Source: Rhodanobacteraceae bacterium UBA703 (GTDB lineage: Bacteria > Pseudomonadota > Gammaproteobacteria > Xanthomonadales > Rhodanobacteraceae). Taken from it: a stretch of DNA of 10,995 nucleotides. The DNA lies in NCBI GenBank assembly GCA_002297645.1, contig DBMH01000242.1, positions 1 to 10,995 of the forward strand, in the 5' to 3' direction. Made by a program: the position numbers and the translations under genes. This document shows, piece by piece, positions 1 through 6,758 of the stretch (positions within the stretch are counted from its first letter, which is position 1; each line of letters begins with the position of its first letter). The notes beneath the pieces are model-generated. The model was given only the letters and a program-made list of their open reading frames with translations, did not search any database and was not told where the DNA came from.

Positions 1-1529
1 ACGACAGACGCCGCCGTGGCGGGTGCCTCCGTCAGCGGCACGGCCGTCGAGACCGGCGTCTTGGCCGGATCCGCCTTGGCCGGATCGTTTTCCGTCTTGG
101 CCGGTTCGGCGGACGGCTTCGGCGCCTCGCCGGTCGCAGCGGCGGGCTTGGCCGCGTCAGCCGGCTTCGCGTCGGCGGCGGCCGGCTTCGCCGTGGCGGC
201 GACCTCGGCATTGCCCCAGATTTCTTCCTTCCGCGGCGGCCCCTTGGCATCGTCCTTCGCCGGCGTGGCCGCGGCAGGCGCATGAGTGGCCGCCGTACCG
301 GTGCCACCCTTTGCGGCCCCGTCCTGCATCTGCTTCAGCTTCTGCTGCAGCTCGGCGATCTCGGAATCCTTGAGGCTGATCAGGCGGTCGTTCTTGTTCT
401 GGATGTCTTCCAGCTCGCGGACGCGCGACTTCAGCTCGCCGCTCTCCTGGTCGCGCGCCGTCAGGGCTTCCTTCGTGCGCGCAAGCTCGGACTTGAGATC
501 GTTGAGCGCGGCGCTGCCTCCGCCGTTGCTGCCCGGACGGTCGGCCATCGCCAGGCTGTCCTTGCCCGCCTTCGGCGGAACCAGCTCGAGACGCTCGCTG
601 GCTTTCGCGGCGTTCGACGACGCCTTACCAGGCTTCGCGGCAGGCGCGGACGCGATCGCTTCCGGCTTGTCGCCGGCGTCGGCCACGAGCGTCGGACTCG
701 CCCGGCCGCCCCGCCAGTCCTCGACCTGCGCCTGGACCTGCGCGGCAGCGTCCTTGGCGTCGCCGACGTTCTTCGCTTCCGCGGCGGACGGGATGCGCAG
801 GATCGCGCCGCGCTTCAGGGCATTGATGTTGTTGCGATAGAACGCACCGGAGTTGTGCTTGAACAGCGCCAGCATCATCTGGTTGCGCGTGACGCCGGCA
901 CCGGCGCTTTCGGCGCTGGCGATGGCCGACAGCGTATCCCCGGCCTCGACCTTGTACTCGCCGCCCGAAGCCTTGCGCTCGGGTGCTGCGGCAGCGACAG
1001 GAGCCGCTGCCGGTGCGGGCTTCGCCGCGGGTGCGGCGGCGGCATCCGGGCGCGGCTGACGGCGCACCAGCGTGACCGTGCCGGGCGATACCGGACCGCT
1101 GCTCGCGACGGGCGCGCGCGAGGCGGCCGGCGCGCTGACCGGCGGGTCGAGCAGGATCGCGTATTCGCGCAGCAGGCGGCCCTTCGGCCAGTTCGCCTCG
1201 ACCAGGAGGTCGAGGAACGCATCACGCACCGGCTCCTGGCTGGTGATGCGGATGACGGTTTCGCCCTGCGCGTTCTTCGTCACCGAAAAATCGAGCGGGA
1301 GGGTCAGGCGCGCACGGCTCAGGCCGACGCGCTCGAAATCTTCCGCACCCGCGAGGCTGGCGAGCAGCCCTTCGGCCTCGCCGGCCGTGCCCTGGATCAC
1401 CGGGATCTCGGCTTCCAGCGGCTGGTTCAGTTTGGACTTGACGTGGACCGGGCCGAGACCCAGCGCCAACGCATTCGTCGCGCCCAGCGCGAGCGCAATC
1501 GCAAGCGGAAGCTGCAACGATCGTTTCAT
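1..1529 (-). CDS. fimV: FimV-like LysM-domain protein, 5' part (3' end outside window)
   Basis: 509 residues are visible and the frame is still open at the left edge. FimV proteins are inner-membrane/periplasmic hub proteins that bind peptidoglycan and organise polar type IV pili and twitching. Residues 1-22 look like a signal peptide (KR start, hydrophobic core, cleavage after ALA). Residues 23-130 match the FimV N-terminal domain (LGLGPVHVKSKLNQPLEAEI). An Ala/Pro linker leads to a LysM-type FimV core at about 191-248 (YKVEAGDTLSAIA, then ALFKHNSGAFYRNNINALK and GAILRIP). A predicted coiled coil lies at about 341-404, followed by an Ala/Lys/Pro-rich low-complexity tail with PAK/KPA repeats. 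The C-terminal TPR-like FimV domain would lie outside the window. The ATG was chosen because it gives a clean signal peptide; a G-rich stretch (GGGGGGA) sits 8-14 nt upstream. Position after asd is typical of the group, where truA usually follows. Confidence 0.9.
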   Translation of the reverse strand, partial: MKRSLQLPLAIALALGATNALALGLGPVHVKSKLNQPLEAEIPVIQGTAGEAEGLLASLAGAEDFERVGLSRARLTLPLDFSVTKNAQGETVIRITSQEPVRDAFLDLLVEANWPKGRLLREYAILLDPPVSAPAASRAPVASSGPVSPGTVTLVRRQPRPDAAAAPAAKPAPAAAPVAAAAPERKASGGEYKVEAGDTLSAIASAESAGAGVTRNQMMLALFKHNSGAFYRNNINALKRGAILRIPSAAEAKNVGDAKDAAAQVQAQVEDWRGGRASPTLVADAGDKPEAIASAPAAKPGKASSNAAKASERLELVPPKAGKDSLAMADRPGSNGGGSAALNDLKSELARTKEALTARDQESGELKSRVRELEDIQNKNDRLISLKDSEIAELQQKLKQMQDGAAKGGTGTAATHAPAAATPAKDDAKGPPRKEEIWGNAEVAATAKPAAADAKPADAAKPAAATGEAPKPSAEPAKTENDPAKADPAKTPVSTAVPLTEAPATAASV

Positions 1530-1582
1530 CCAGGTATCCCCCCAACTCAATTCCGGCCCGCAGCGGGCAATCTCGAAACGGG

Positions 1583-1591
1583 CTTATAACA
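1583..1591 (-). promoter_or_regulatory. Candidate extended -10 promoter for fimV
   Basis: On the minus strand the sequence reads TGT followed by TATAAG. This is an extended -10 element (TGn plus a hexamer matching TATAAT at 5 of 6 positions). No good -35 hexamer lies 16-18 nt upstream, as is usual for extended -10 promoters. Transcription would start near 1576, giving a leader of about 47 nt that contains a short GCCCG-CTG-CGGGC hairpin. This would let fimV be expressed independently of asd. It is a pattern match only. Confidence 0.5.
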
Positions 1592-1661
1592 CAATCGTAA
1601 CCCCCACAGGGGCTTGGGAAACCTACGTCTGCCGCGATCCGCGAACGGGTCAACATTCCGT

Positions 1662-1698
1662 GCCGCCGGGAGCGTCCGGCGCGGCGGCGGGGCCCCGC
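1662..1698 (-). repeat. GC-rich inverted repeats just after asd
   Basis: A perfect 12-bp palindrome (GCGGGGCCCCGC, 1687-1698) abuts the asd stop codon. It overlaps by two bases a second inverted repeat with 7-bp arms (GCCGCCG and CGGCGGC, 1662-1688) around a 13-nt loop. The RNA could fold strongly here, so this may slow RNA polymerase or protect the 3' end of the asd mRNA. No run of T follows on the minus strand, so it is not a classical intrinsic terminator. Confidence 0.35.
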
Positions 1699-2727
<1,029 letters not shown>

Positions 2728-2778
2728 CGCTTCAGTCAGGGCTCGTGAAAAACGGGGGAAAAGGCAGCATGGACGGGC

Positions 2779-3783
2779 TCACGTCCCACGCGCCAATAAC
2801 GAATCGGCATTGACGAGGTTCGGCGGTCGGTGCGCCTGCGGCCCTTCGCCGAGCGCCGCGATCAGGTTGTCGACCGCCAGCGAGACCATGGCGCGCCGGG
2901 TCGCTTCGCTGGCGCTGGCGATGTGCGGCGTCAGAACGACGTTGCGGCAGGCGAGCAGGGCCGGATGCACGGCGGGCTCGTTCTCGTAGACGTCGAGTCC
3001 GGCCGCGGCGAGGCGGCCCTTCTGGAGCGCATCGGCGAGCGCCGCATCGTCGACGACGCCGCCGCGCGCGATGTTGACCAGCACGGCCGTCGACTTCATG
3101 CACGCCAGTTCCGGCGCGCCGATCGCATGGTGCGTGCCGGGTCCGTACGGAACGACCAGCACGAGATGATCGCTGGCCGCGAGCAGTTCGTCCTTGCCGA
3201 CCCAGCGGGCCGAACATTCCCGCTCGACGGCCGCGTCGAGACGCGAACGATTGTGATAGAGCACGCGCATGCCGAAACCGAGCGCGCGGCGCGCAACCGC
3301 CCGGCCGATGCGCCCCATGCCGAGGATGCCGAGCGTGCTGCCGTGGAGGTCGCGGCCGAGCAGCCGCTCGAACGACCAGTCCGTCCAGTGGCCGTCGCGC
3401 AGCCAGCGCTCGGCCTCGGTCACGCGCCGCGCGGCGGCGAGCAGCAGCGTCCAGGCGAAATCCGCCGTCGTCTCCGTCAGCACGTCCGGCGTGTTCGTCA
3501 CGGCGACACCCGCGGCGCTCAACGCCGCGATATCGAGGTTGTTGTAGCCGACGCCGATGTTGGCGATCGCCTTCAGGCGATTCGCGCCCGCGATCGCCGA
3601 CGCGTCGATGCGGTCGGTCACGCCGACGAGCGCGCCGTCGACGTCGCGCAGTCCGTCCGCGACCTGCGCCGGGGTGTAAGCCGTGACCGCACCGGCGGCG
3701 GCGACGTCGAAATGGTCGCGCAGGCGGTCGACGACGTCCGGGAACACCGGCTGCGTGACCCAGACCCGGCGCCGCGCGCTCAT
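2779..3783 (-). CDS. D-2-hydroxyacid dehydrogenase (glyoxylate/hydroxypyruvate reductase-like)
   Basis: 334 aa. It belongs to the D-isomer-specific 2-hydroxyacid dehydrogenase family, which uses NAD(P)H to interconvert 2-keto acids and D-2-hydroxy acids. The dinucleotide motif GMGRIG is at 155-160. The catalytic set is complete: Arg240 in NIARGG, Glu269 in YENEP and His287 in TPHIAS. Arg179 (HNRSR), just after the second Rossmann strand, suggests a preference for NADPH. Overall it looks most like GhrB-type glyoxylate/hydroxypyruvate reductase or D-glycerate dehydrogenase; the exact substrate cannot be read from sequence. Its ATG overlaps the aroC stop (ATGA), indicating translational coupling. 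The gene occupies the position of pdxB in E. coli-like synteny, but it lacks the extra C-terminal dimerisation domain of PdxB (about 380 aa). A longer upstream reading frame exists inside aroC and is not believed. Confidence 0.9.
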   Translation of the reverse strand: MSARRRVWVTQPVFPDVVDRLRDHFDVAAAGAVTAYTPAQVADGLRDVDGALVGVTDRIDASAIAGANRLKAIANIGVGYNNLDIAALSAAGVAVTNTPDVLTETTADFAWTLLLAAARRVTEAERWLRDGHWTDWSFERLLGRDLHGSTLGILGMGRIGRAVARRALGFGMRVLYHNRSRLDAAVERECSARWVGKDELLAASDHLVLVVPYGPGTHHAIGAPELACMKSTAVLVNIARGGVVDDAALADALQKGRLAAAGLDVYENEPAVHPALLACRNVVLTPHIASASEATRRAMVSLAVDNLIAALGEGPQAHRPPNLVNADSLLARGT

Positions 3784-4865
3784 GGAATCCGCGGCTGCAT
3801 TTCGCCGACGTCGCCGCATTGCGCGCGATGGCGCAACGCGTGGTCCATCAGCACCAGCGCGACCATGGCTTCGGCGATCGGCGTCGCGCGGATGCCGACG
3901 CAGGGATCGTGGCGCCCCTTCGTGACGACGTCGACCGGTTCGCCGGCGAGGTTCACGCTGCGCCCCGGGATCAGGATGCTCGAGGTCGGCTTCAGCGCGA
4001 TCGACGCGATCACGCCCTGCCCGCTCGAGATGCCGCCGAGGATGCCGCCGGCGTGGTTCGACAGAAAACCTTGCGGCGTGATCTCGTCGCGATGCTCGCT
4101 GCCCTTCTGCGCGACGCAGGCGAAGCCGTCGCCGATCTCCACGCCCTTGACCGCGTTGATCGACATCAGCGCCGCAGCGAGATCGCCGTCGAGCTTGCCG
4201 TAGATCGGCTCGCCCCAGCCCGGCGGCACGCCGTCGGCGACGACGGTGACGCGCGCGCCGACCGAATCGCCGGACTTGCGCAGTGCATTCACGTAGGTCT
4301 CGAGCTCCTCGACCATCGATGCGTCCGGCCAGAAGAACGGATTGCGCTCGACCGCATCCCAGTCGAACGAACGCGGCGCGAGGTCGCCGATCTGCGCGAG
4401 ATGGCCGCGCACGCGGATGCCGTATTTCTGCGCCAGCCATTTCTTGGCGATCACGGCCGCGGCGACGCGCATCGTCGTCTCGCGCGCGGACGAGCGTCCG
4501 CCGCCACGCGGATCGCGGATGCCGTACTTCTGCCAGTAGGTGTAGTCGGCGTGACCGGGGCGGAACGTGTCGACGATGTTGCCGTAGTCCTTCGAGCGCT
4601 GGTCCACGTTGCGGATCAGCAGCGCGATCGGCGTGCCGGTCGTGCGCCCTTCATACACCCCGGACAGGATTTCCACGGCGTCGTCCTCGCGCCGCTGCGA
4701 GGTGTAGCGACTGCGGCCCGTCGCGCGGCGGTCGAGGTCCTCGCGGAACGCCTCCGGCGCGATCTCCAGCCCCGGCGGGCAGCCGTCGACGACGCAGCCG
4801 ATTGCCGGACCGTGGCTCTCGCCGAAGGTCGTGACGGTGAGGAGTTTTCCGAACGAATTGCTCAT
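3780..4865 (-). CDS. aroC: Chorismate synthase
   Basis: 361 aa, the normal length. It converts 5-enolpyruvylshikimate-3-phosphate to chorismate, the last shikimate-pathway step feeding Phe, Tyr, Trp, folate and quinones; it needs reduced FMN. All three family signatures are present: GESHGPAIG at 15-23 (His18), the GHADYTYWQKYG-IRDPRGGGRSS region at 104-126 (His105), and RHDPCVGIRATP at 318-329. The expected Asp near the C-terminus is Asp341. The ATG gives the canonical MSNSFGKLLTVTTFGESHG beginning, but there is no Shine-Dalgarno sequence before it; the 16 bases upstream are pyrimidine-rich (…CGCCTCC). A 138-bp gap with inverted repeats separates it from prmB. It overlaps the downstream dehydrogenase by 4 bp. 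Confidence 0.98.
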   Translation of the reverse strand: MSNSFGKLLTVTTFGESHGPAIGCVVDGCPPGLEIAPEAFREDLDRRATGRSRYTSQRREDDAVEILSGVYEGRTTGTPIALLIRNVDQRSKDYGNIVDTFRPGHADYTYWQKYGIRDPRGGGRSSARETTMRVAAAVIAKKWLAQKYGIRVRGHLAQIGDLAPRSFDWDAVERNPFFWPDASMVEELETYVNALRKSGDSVGARVTVVADGVPPGWGEPIYGKLDGDLAAALMSINAVKGVEIGDGFACVAQKGSEHRDEITPQGFLSNHAGGILGGISSGQGVIASIALKPTSSILIPGRSVNLAGEPVDVVTKGRHDPCVGIRATPIAEAMVALVLMDHALRHRAQCGDVGEMQPRIP

Positions 4866-4904
4866 GGAGGCGAAACTGGGGATCGGAGGAACGCCCTTTC
4901 TACC

Positions 4905-4959
4905 GGAATGCCGTCATTCCCGCGGCAGCGGGCATCCATCGTCGCCGTGGAATGCCCGC
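4905..4959. repeat. REP-like cluster of nested inverted repeats
   Basis: Three linked inverted repeats lie in the prmB-aroC gap. First, GGAATG-CCGT-CATTCC (4905-4920). Second, ATTCCCGC-GGCA-GCGGGCAT (4916-4935), with one mismatch. Third, GCGGGCAT (4928-4935) pairs perfectly with ATGCCCGC (4952-4959), and the stem continues through CCA/TGG with one bulged A. The middle arms take part in two alternative pairings. The GTCATTCCCGC…GCGGGcATCCA core resembles a dispersed repeat type seen in many proteobacterial intergenic regions, so I read this as a REP-like element. Only one copy is present in this window. Confidence 0.55.
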
Positions 4960-5003
4960 ATCGCCGCGCCGTCGACCGCCGCGACCGACGACGGACGGAC
5001 GGG

Positions 5004-5924
5004 TCAAGCGCGCCCTTTCGCCGCCGCGCGGATCGCGTCCGCGTGCTCGACGAGGTCGCGGCGATCGAGCAGGAACACGCCCATCTGGCCAACGTTGAAC
5101 TCGATCCAGCTGAACGGCACCTGCGGCAGCCGCTCGACCAGCGCGCGCTCGCTCTCGCCGACTTCCACGATCAGCACGCCGTCATCGGTCAGATGGTCCG
5201 GTGCGGCGGCGAGGATGCGCAGCGCGAAATCCAGTCCGTCCTCGCCTGCGGTCAAGCCTAGCTTCGGCTCGTGGCTGTATTCGGGCGGCAGCGCGGCGAA
5301 TTCCTGTTCGGTCACGTAGGGCGGATTGCTGACGATCAGGTCGTAGCGTCGACCGTCGAGTCCGGCGAAGAGATCCGACTTGATCACCTGCACGCGCTCG
5401 CCGACGTCCTGGAACTCGACGTTCTCGCGCGCCAGTGCCAGCGCGTCGTCGCTGATGTCGGCGAGATCGACCTGCCACTCCGGGTTGTGCGCGGCCATGG
5501 CAATGCCGATGCAGCCCGAGCCGGTGCACAGGTCCAGCGCGCGCTCGATCGGCCGCTCGTCGAGCCACGGCGAGAAGCCCCCCTGGATCAGTTCCGCGAT
5601 CGGCGAGCGCGGCACCAGGGCGCGCGTATCCGACTTGAACTTGAGTCCCGCGAACCAGGCCTCGCCGGTCAGGTAGGCGACCGGCCTGTGCTCGGCGATG
5701 CGCCGTTCGATCAGGTCGATCACCACGCGCTTTTCATCGGCGGTGAGCCGCGCCGGACCATAGGCCGGCGACAGGTCGTGCGGCAGATGCAGCGCGTGCA
5801 GGACCAGATGCGTGGCTTCGTCGAGCGCGTTGTCGTAGCTGTGGCCGAACGTCAGTCCGGCCGCGCCGAAGCGGCTCGCGCCGTAACGGATGAAGTCGAT
5901 GATCGTGGCGAGTTCGCTGGTCAC
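5004..5924 (-). CDS. prmB: 50S ribosomal protein L3 N5-glutamine methyltransferase
   Basis: 306 aa from the GTG start; E. coli PrmB has 310. It transfers a methyl group from S-adenosylmethionine to a glutamine of ribosomal protein L3 and aids 50S assembly. The SAM-binding motif DLCTGSGCIG is at 131-140 and the catalytic NPPY motif at 200-203. The N-terminal helical substrate-recognition region includes YLTGEAWFAGLKF (84-96) and RSPIAELI (106-113), which points to PrmB rather than PrmC. The frame stays open to an ATG at 6023 (339 aa), but that extension has no family resemblance and would begin upstream of the likely promoter at 5955-5960; the GTG at 5924 gives the expected length. No Shine-Dalgarno is seen before the GTG. 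It lies upstream of aroC, as in E. coli. Confidence 0.93.
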   Translation of the reverse strand: MTSELATIIDFIRYGASRFGAAGLTFGHSYDNALDEATHLVLHALHLPHDLSPAYGPARLTADEKRVVIDLIERRIAEHRPVAYLTGEAWFAGLKFKSDTRALVPRSPIAELIQGGFSPWLDERPIERALDLCTGSGCIGIAMAAHNPEWQVDLADISDDALALARENVEFQDVGERVQVIKSDLFAGLDGRRYDLIVSNPPYVTEQEFAALPPEYSHEPKLGLTAGEDGLDFALRILAAAPDHLTDDGVLIVEVGESERALVERLPQVPFSWIEFNVGQMGVFLLDRRDLVEHADAIRAAAKGRA

Positions 5925-5954
5925 GGAGATTTGTGCGCTGCGGAAGGGCCGCAC

Positions 5955-5960
5955 AGTATA
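5955..5960 (-). promoter_or_regulatory. Candidate -10 box of the prmB promoter
   Basis: TATACT on the minus strand matches the sigma70 -10 consensus at 5 of 6 positions. No convincing -35 hexamer is at the proper distance; that position (about 5978-5983) falls in one arm of a perfect inverted repeat. The start of transcription would be near 5948, about 24 nt before the GTG of prmB, which supports the short form of PrmB. Confidence 0.5.
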
Positions 5961-5977
5961 GGCGCAACCGGCATGGG

Positions 5978-6003
5978 TTTCCGCGCCGCGGAAGGCGCGG
6001 AAA
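5978..6003. repeat. Perfect 10-bp inverted repeat upstream of prmB
   Basis: TTTCCGCGCC and GGCGCGGAAA flank a 6-nt spacer (GCGGAA). It lies between the tRNA terminator and the prmB -10 box, covering the expected -35 position. No T-run follows it on either strand, so it is unlikely to be an intrinsic terminator. It could be a protein binding site, a backup RNA hairpin after the tRNA terminator, or chance in GC-rich DNA. Confidence 0.5.
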
Positions 6004-6021
6004 AACGCCGCCTCCGGAAAC

Positions 6022-6045
6022 AAAAAACCCCTGATTGATCAGGGG
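6022..6045 (-). terminator. Intrinsic terminator after tRNA-Ser
   Basis: On the minus strand a 7-bp stem (CCCCTGA / TCAGGGG) with a TCAA loop is followed directly by six T residues. It begins 8 nt after the CCA end of the tRNA. This is a textbook rho-independent terminator that ends tRNA transcription, and csrA readthrough if any, before prmB. Confidence 0.93.
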
Positions 6046-6053
6046 CTTGGAAT

Positions 6054-6146
6054 TGGCGGAGAGAGAGGGATTCGAACCCTCGATAGAGCTTTTGACCCTA
6101 TACTCCCTTAGCAGGGGAGCCCCTTCGGCCTCTCGGGCATCTCTCC
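6054..6146 (-). tRNA. serV: tRNA-Ser (anticodon GCU)
   Basis: 93 nt with the CCA end encoded. It folds into a full class II cloverleaf: acceptor stem GGAGAGA/TCTCTCC with discriminator G; a D stem CCC/GGG; an anticodon stem CTCCC/GGGAG enclosing CTGCTAA, so the anticodon is GCT (6110-6112) and reads AGC/AGU serine codons; a long variable arm with a TAGGG/CTCTA stem (one G-U pair); and T arm GAGGG-TTCGAAT-CCCTC. The long variable arm is the identity element for seryl-tRNA synthetase. Its place after csrA is the same as serV in E. coli; the symbol rests on that parallel. Confidence 0.97.
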
Positions 6147-6260
6147 GGAACTAGTTGTCCGCATCTCTTCGACGGCTTCGGGTTGGGAAATCTCGAAAGC
6201 CGCGTCCGGAACGCGTCATTGCCGACAAGCCCGGCGTGCGCCGTGCTGAGCGGGGCGCGA

Positions 6261-6289
6261 AGGATACCGACCTTGGGGGCGATGGTAAA
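6261..6289 (-). promoter_or_regulatory. Candidate sigma70 promoter for tRNA-Ser
   Basis: TTTACC (6284-6289) and TATCCT (6261-6266) are separated by exactly 17 nt on the minus strand, just past the csrA stop codon. Transcription would begin near 6253 and leave a 5' leader of about 107 nt to be removed by RNase P at 6146. No terminator separates csrA from the tRNA, so the tRNA could also be read from the csrA promoter. I see no other structure in 6147-6253. Confidence 0.5.
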
Positions 6290-6291
6290 GC

Positions 6292-6498
6292 TCAGGCTGA
6301 TCCGGAACCGTCGGAAGGGTCCTCGCCTGGTGCCAGTTCACGCTTGATTCGCTGGTAGATCTCCTCGCGATGCACCGCTACGTCTTTCGGCGCATTGATC
6401 CCTATGCGAACCTGGTTTCCTTTGACGCCGAGAACGGTAACGGTCACCTCGTCTCCGATCATCAGCGTCTCGCCGACCCGGCGAGTCAAAATAAGCAT
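6292..6498 (-). CDS. csrA: Carbon storage regulator CsrA (RsmA)
   Basis: 68 aa. CsrA/RsmA is a dimeric RNA-binding protein that binds GGA-containing hairpins in mRNA leaders and represses or stabilises transcripts for carbon storage, motility, biofilm and virulence. The protein is canonical: MLILTRRVGETLMIGD start, VTVTVLGVKGNQVRIGINAPKDV strand region, and Arg44 in AVHREEIY, the key RNA-contact residue. The C-terminal tail (APGEDPSDGSGSA) is variable in the family. The ATG is preceded by a good ribosome binding site (GGAGAG, 6505-6510, spacer 6 nt). An in-frame extension up to 6615 is not believed. The leader carries five GGA triplets, one inside the ribosome binding site, consistent with the autoregulation known in E. 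coli. Confidence 0.97.
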   Translation of the reverse strand: MLILTRRVGETLMIGDEVTVTVLGVKGNQVRIGINAPKDVAVHREEIYQRIKRELAPGEDPSDGSGSA

Positions 6499-6504
6499 GT
6501 GTTG

Positions 6505-6510
6505 CTCTCC
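6505..6510 (-). promoter_or_regulatory. csrA ribosome binding site, overlapping a GGA motif
   Basis: GGAGAG six nt before the ATG decides the csrA start. It sits directly after the palindrome CCATATGG, so the GGA overlaps the edge of a possible small hairpin. A CsrA dimer bound here would block ribosomes; this is inference from the known mode of CsrA action. Confidence 0.7.
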
Positions 6511-6679
6511 ATATGGTTTATCGGTCCGATGAGCCTTCGGCGCATGCAACCGCTCACCCGAGCGCGTCGAAGAACTCCGGGAACCTGACAGCCTCCCTCG
6601 CTGCCGCTCCCCCACTTTTCGTCAATGGCTCGTCGTTCTAACGCCCCGAAAGGCGACGCGGCGATACCTTGACCTTTCG

Positions 6680-6708
6680 ATACTAACCAACCCCCCAGAG
6701 CGGCGCAA
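6680..6708 (-). promoter_or_regulatory. Candidate sigma70 promoter for csrA
   Basis: TTGCGC (6703-6708) and TAGTAT (6680-6685) lie 17 nt apart on the minus strand in the alaS-csrA gap. Transcription would start near 6673 and give a leader of about 175 nt. The -35 hexamer lies inside one arm of the inverted repeat at 6702-6722. The rest of the 249-bp gap holds no gene I can support. Confidence 0.55.
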
Positions 6709-6722
6709 TGCGTTGTTGCGCC
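6702..6722. repeat. 7-bp inverted repeat over the csrA -35 region
   Basis: GGCGCAA and TTGCGCC flank a 7-nt spacer (TGCGTTG). One arm contains the proposed csrA -35 hexamer. It could be an operator, or a 3' hairpin of the alaS transcript; no T-run follows it, so termination is not supported. Confidence 0.45.
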
Positions 6723-6739
6723 TGAAGAATCCACACTTT

Positions 6740-6758
6740 CTTCACATTTAATGTGAAG
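6740..6758. repeat. 8-bp inverted repeat centred on the alaS stop codon
   Basis: CTTCACAT and ATGTGAAG flank three bases that are exactly the alaS stop codon (TAA on the minus strand, 6748-6750). In RNA this forms an 8-bp AU-rich stem with a very tight three-base loop. It may stabilise the mRNA 3' end or be a binding site. The TCACA…TGTGA half-sites point the wrong way for a CRP site. Confidence 0.5.

Noticed and set aside
61..105. Short repeated TTGGCCGGATC units near the left edge
   Set aside because: They encode the PAK-type low-complexity repeats of FimV and need no separate DNA-level explanation.
282..1589. A 435-codon plus-strand frame opposite fimV
   Set aside because: It is the antisense image of an Ala/Lys/Pro-rich coding region; the minus strand has a signal peptide, FimV domain and LysM in one frame.
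1648..1653. TTGACC as the -35 box of fimV
   Set aside because: No -10-like hexamer lies 16-18 nt downstream of it.
3784..4440. Upstream extension of the hydroxyacid dehydrogenase frame
   Set aside because: It lies entirely inside aroC in another frame, is Arg-rich, and the dehydrogenase family begins at the ATG that overlaps the aroC stop.
2830..5261. Plus-strand frames of 457 and 480 codons opposite the dehydrogenase, aroC and prmB
   Set aside because: Both lie over well-recognised minus-strand genes and encode Arg/Asp-rich sequence with no domain.
6499..6615. A 39-codon N-terminal extension of CsrA
   Set aside because: CsrA begins MLILTRR in nearly all bacteria, and a good ribosome binding site precedes that ATG.
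6740..6758. A CRP operator at the alaS end
   Set aside because: CRP sites read TGTGA-N6-TCACA. Here the half-sites are in the opposite order with shorter spacing.
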